From positions 1 through 37,690 of the forward strand of contig CAYYWP010000017.1 of the NCBI GenBank assembly GCA_964475125.1: DNA of 37,690 bases, read 5' to 3'. The notes under the pieces are model-generated. The model was not told where the DNA came from, did no database searches, and saw nothing but the letters and a program-made list of their open reading frames with translations. The stretch's first letter is position 1. Each line of letters opens with the position of its first letter. The stretch comes from CAYYWP01 sp964475125 (GTDB taxonomy: Bacteria > Desulfobacterota > Binatia > HRBIN30 > CADEER01). The position numbers and the translations under genes were made by a program. Below, one piece after another: positions 36,375 through 37,690 of this stretch.

Positions 36375-37388
36375 GTGCAGCACGCGCTCGCGACGCTCCT
36401 CGCCGCCGTGCGGCGCAGCATCCGCACCCACGCGATGCTGGCCGGCGGCGAACGCGTGTTGGCTGCGGTCTCCGGCGGCCCCGATTCGGTTGGCCTGCTG
36501 CTCGTGCTGGCGCAGTTGCGGCGCCGGCTCGGTATCGAGGTCGTGGCCGCCCACGTCAATCACCGGCTGCGCGGTGCCGACTCGGACGCCGACGAGGCCG
36601 CGGCGCACGAGGTGGCGACGCAGCTCGGCGTGCCCTTCGTGCGCGCCGCGCTGCCGCGCACGCTCGGCCGCGGCGGCAACCTCGAGGCCCGCGCCCGCGC
36701 CCTGCGCTACTCCGCCCTGCACGAGCTGGCCGCCGCCCACGGGTGTACCAAGGTTGCCACCGGTCACACACTCGACGACCAGGCCGAGACCGTGCTGCTG
36801 CGGCTCATCCGCGGCTGCGGCGTGCGCGGCCTCGGCGCGATTCGACCCCGTCGCCGCGACGGCGTGATCCGGCCGCTCATCGGCTGCCGTCGCGCCGACG
36901 TACTGACGGTCGTGAAGCGCAGCGGGCTGCCGTTCCGGATCGATCAATCCAACGCCGATCCGCGCTTCCTGCGCACCCAGGTGCGGCAGCGCGTGCTGCC
37001 GTTGCTGCATGAGCTCAATCCATCCATCGCCGTCGCCTGCGCCAACCTGGCCGCCGCGGCGCGCGCCCAGCGCGCCATCGTGGCGCGCTGGGCAGAGGCC
37101 GAATTGGCGGCCGGAGCGCCGAACGGCCGGTTGTGCGGGCGCTGGCTGGCGGCCCAGCCGGGCGCCGTACGCGCCGTGCTGGCGCGACGTTGGCTCCTGC
37201 GCAGCGGACTCAACCGGCGGGCGCTGGCGATGCGCCACGTCGAGGCGGTAGTGGCCTTGGCGGAGTCCAGCCGCGGCCGCGGCGAGGTCCATCTCAGCGC
37301 TGGGTGGCGGGTACGGCGCGCGCGCGGCTATCTCAGCCTCGGCCGCGATGACGGCGGCGTACGGAGCCGTCGCGAGAAGCTGTTTTGA
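36375..37388 (+). CDS. tilS: tRNA(Ile)-lysidine synthetase
   Basis: A 337-residue N-type PP-loop ATPase. ATP-binding loop AAVSGGPDSVGLLLVLAQL; then EVVAAHVNHRLRGADSDADE, RARALRYSALHELAAAHGC and ATGHTLDDQAETVLLRLIRG, all diagnostic of TilS. It modifies C34 of the AUA-reading tRNA-Ile with lysine and is essential. The C-terminal substrate-binding domains of the E. coli enzyme (432 residues) are shortened here, as in many bacteria. Start GTG 36375; ATG 36436 would remove residues before the PP loop. ftsH follows 64 bases later, a common neighbour. Confidence 0.92.
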   Translation: MQHALATLLAAVRRSIRTHAMLAGGERVLAAVSGGPDSVGLLLVLAQLRRRLGIEVVAAHVNHRLRGADSDADEAAAHEVATQLGVPFVRAALPRTLGRGGNLEARARALRYSALHELAAAHGCTKVATGHTLDDQAETVLLRLIRGCGVRGLGAIRPRRRDGVIRPLIGCRRADVLTVVKRSGLPFRIDQSNADPRFLRTQVRQRVLPLLHELNPSIAVACANLAAAARAQRAIVARWAEAELAAGAPNGRLCGRWLAAQPGAVRAVLARRWLLRSGLNRRALAMRHVEAVVALAESSRGRGEVHLSAGWRVRRARGYLSLGRDDGGVRSRREKLF

Positions 37389-37452
37389 GGCGTTGCCGCT
37401 GCATAGGTGCCATGTTAGGGTTGCTCCGATTATCGAGCGTGTCGGGGGTTGT

Positions 37453-37690
37453 GTGAATCAGTTTTCGCGAAACGTCGCCCTCTGGCTGGTGCTGGGGCTG
37501 ATGATTCTCCTGCTCTTCCAGCTGCTGACCAAGCAGCAGACGAAGTTGCAGGAGATCAGTTACAGCGCCTTCATCGCCGCGGTGGAGAAGAACGAGATCA
37601 GCGACGTCGAGATCGTCGGGCAGAACATCCGCGGCCGCTTCCATAGCAACGAGCGCTTCACGACCTTCGCGCCCGAGGACCCGGAGCTGA
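37453..37690 (+). CDS. ftsH: Cell-division protease FtsH, N-terminal fragment
   Basis: The 79 residues present begin NQFSRNVALWLVLGLMILLL and continue FQLLTKQQTKLQEISYSAFI, then VEKNEISDVEIVGQNIRGRF. This is the first transmembrane segment and the start of the periplasmic FtsH-extracellular domain. The AAA and zinc-protease domains lie beyond the window. GTG start 37453. A membrane ATP-dependent protease in quality control; the tilS-ftsH order supports the call. Confidence 0.9.
   Translation, partial: MNQFSRNVALWLVLGLMILLLFQLLTKQQTKLQEISYSAFIAAVEKNEISDVEIVGQNIRGRFHSNERFTTFAPEDPEL

Overview
The window is GC-rich bacterial chromosome. It probably comes from a deltaproteobacterium-like lineage, and Candidatus Binatota/Binatia is my best guess. 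That guess rests on two surface-type proteins with Thr-Pro linkers, a paired dockerin/EF-hand-like motif and Cys-rich modules with a C-terminal TM-Arg tail, plus the generally gene-dense GC-rich style. No search was run, so taxonomy and families are read from motifs only.

Layout. (1) 314-739: a small secreted protein. (2) 897-9415: a tightly overlapping operon for a multisubunit cation/proton antiporter, ordered like the membrane arm of archaeal Mbh/Mrp-type complexes (E, F, G, fused MbhD-MbhE-MrpB, C, D). It has three large antiporter-like subunits in tandem and a YrbG-like Ca2+/cation exchanger gene between E and F. (3) 14362 down to 9119, minus strand: a compact five-gene catabolic operon (nitrilase, HpaB-type flavin monooxygenase, imidazolonepropionase-like amidohydrolase, RidA-like deaminase, M20 hydrolase) whose substrate I cannot name. 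(4) 14.6-20.4 kb, minus strand: a glutathione transferase, a MITE-like repeat, small proteins, a frameshifted dockerin-like gene, a DUF2252 protein, a secreted protein and a secretory lipase. (5) 20.4-21.35 kb: a scrap zone with a META/HslJ remnant, a truncated integrase, the tail of an IS30-like transposase and possibly the start of a methyltransferase. (6) 21385-22482: a second RidA-like protein and an NADP-binding F420-reductase-like protein.

(7) 22797-34196: an 11.4-kb integrative element with perfect 48-bp direct repeats, inserted in the 3' half of a tRNA-Gly(GCC) gene. It carries an integrase, a Xis-like HTH protein, a RepA-like ATPase followed by iteron-like 11-bp repeats, small and large terminase subunits, a Hjc/PD-(D/E)XK-like nuclease, several unknown proteins, a Thr-Pro repeat surface protein and a ribbon-helix-helix two-gene module. 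I see no capsid, portal, tail or lysis gene. It therefore looks like a phage satellite or another DNA-packaging island, and it is the best candidate in the window for an undescribed system.

(8) 34379-36115: an ECF sigma factor and its membrane anti-sigma factor flanked by two zinc-ribbon PspC proteins, probably one envelope-stress operon. (9) 36375 to the end: tilS, then the beginning of ftsH, which runs off the window.
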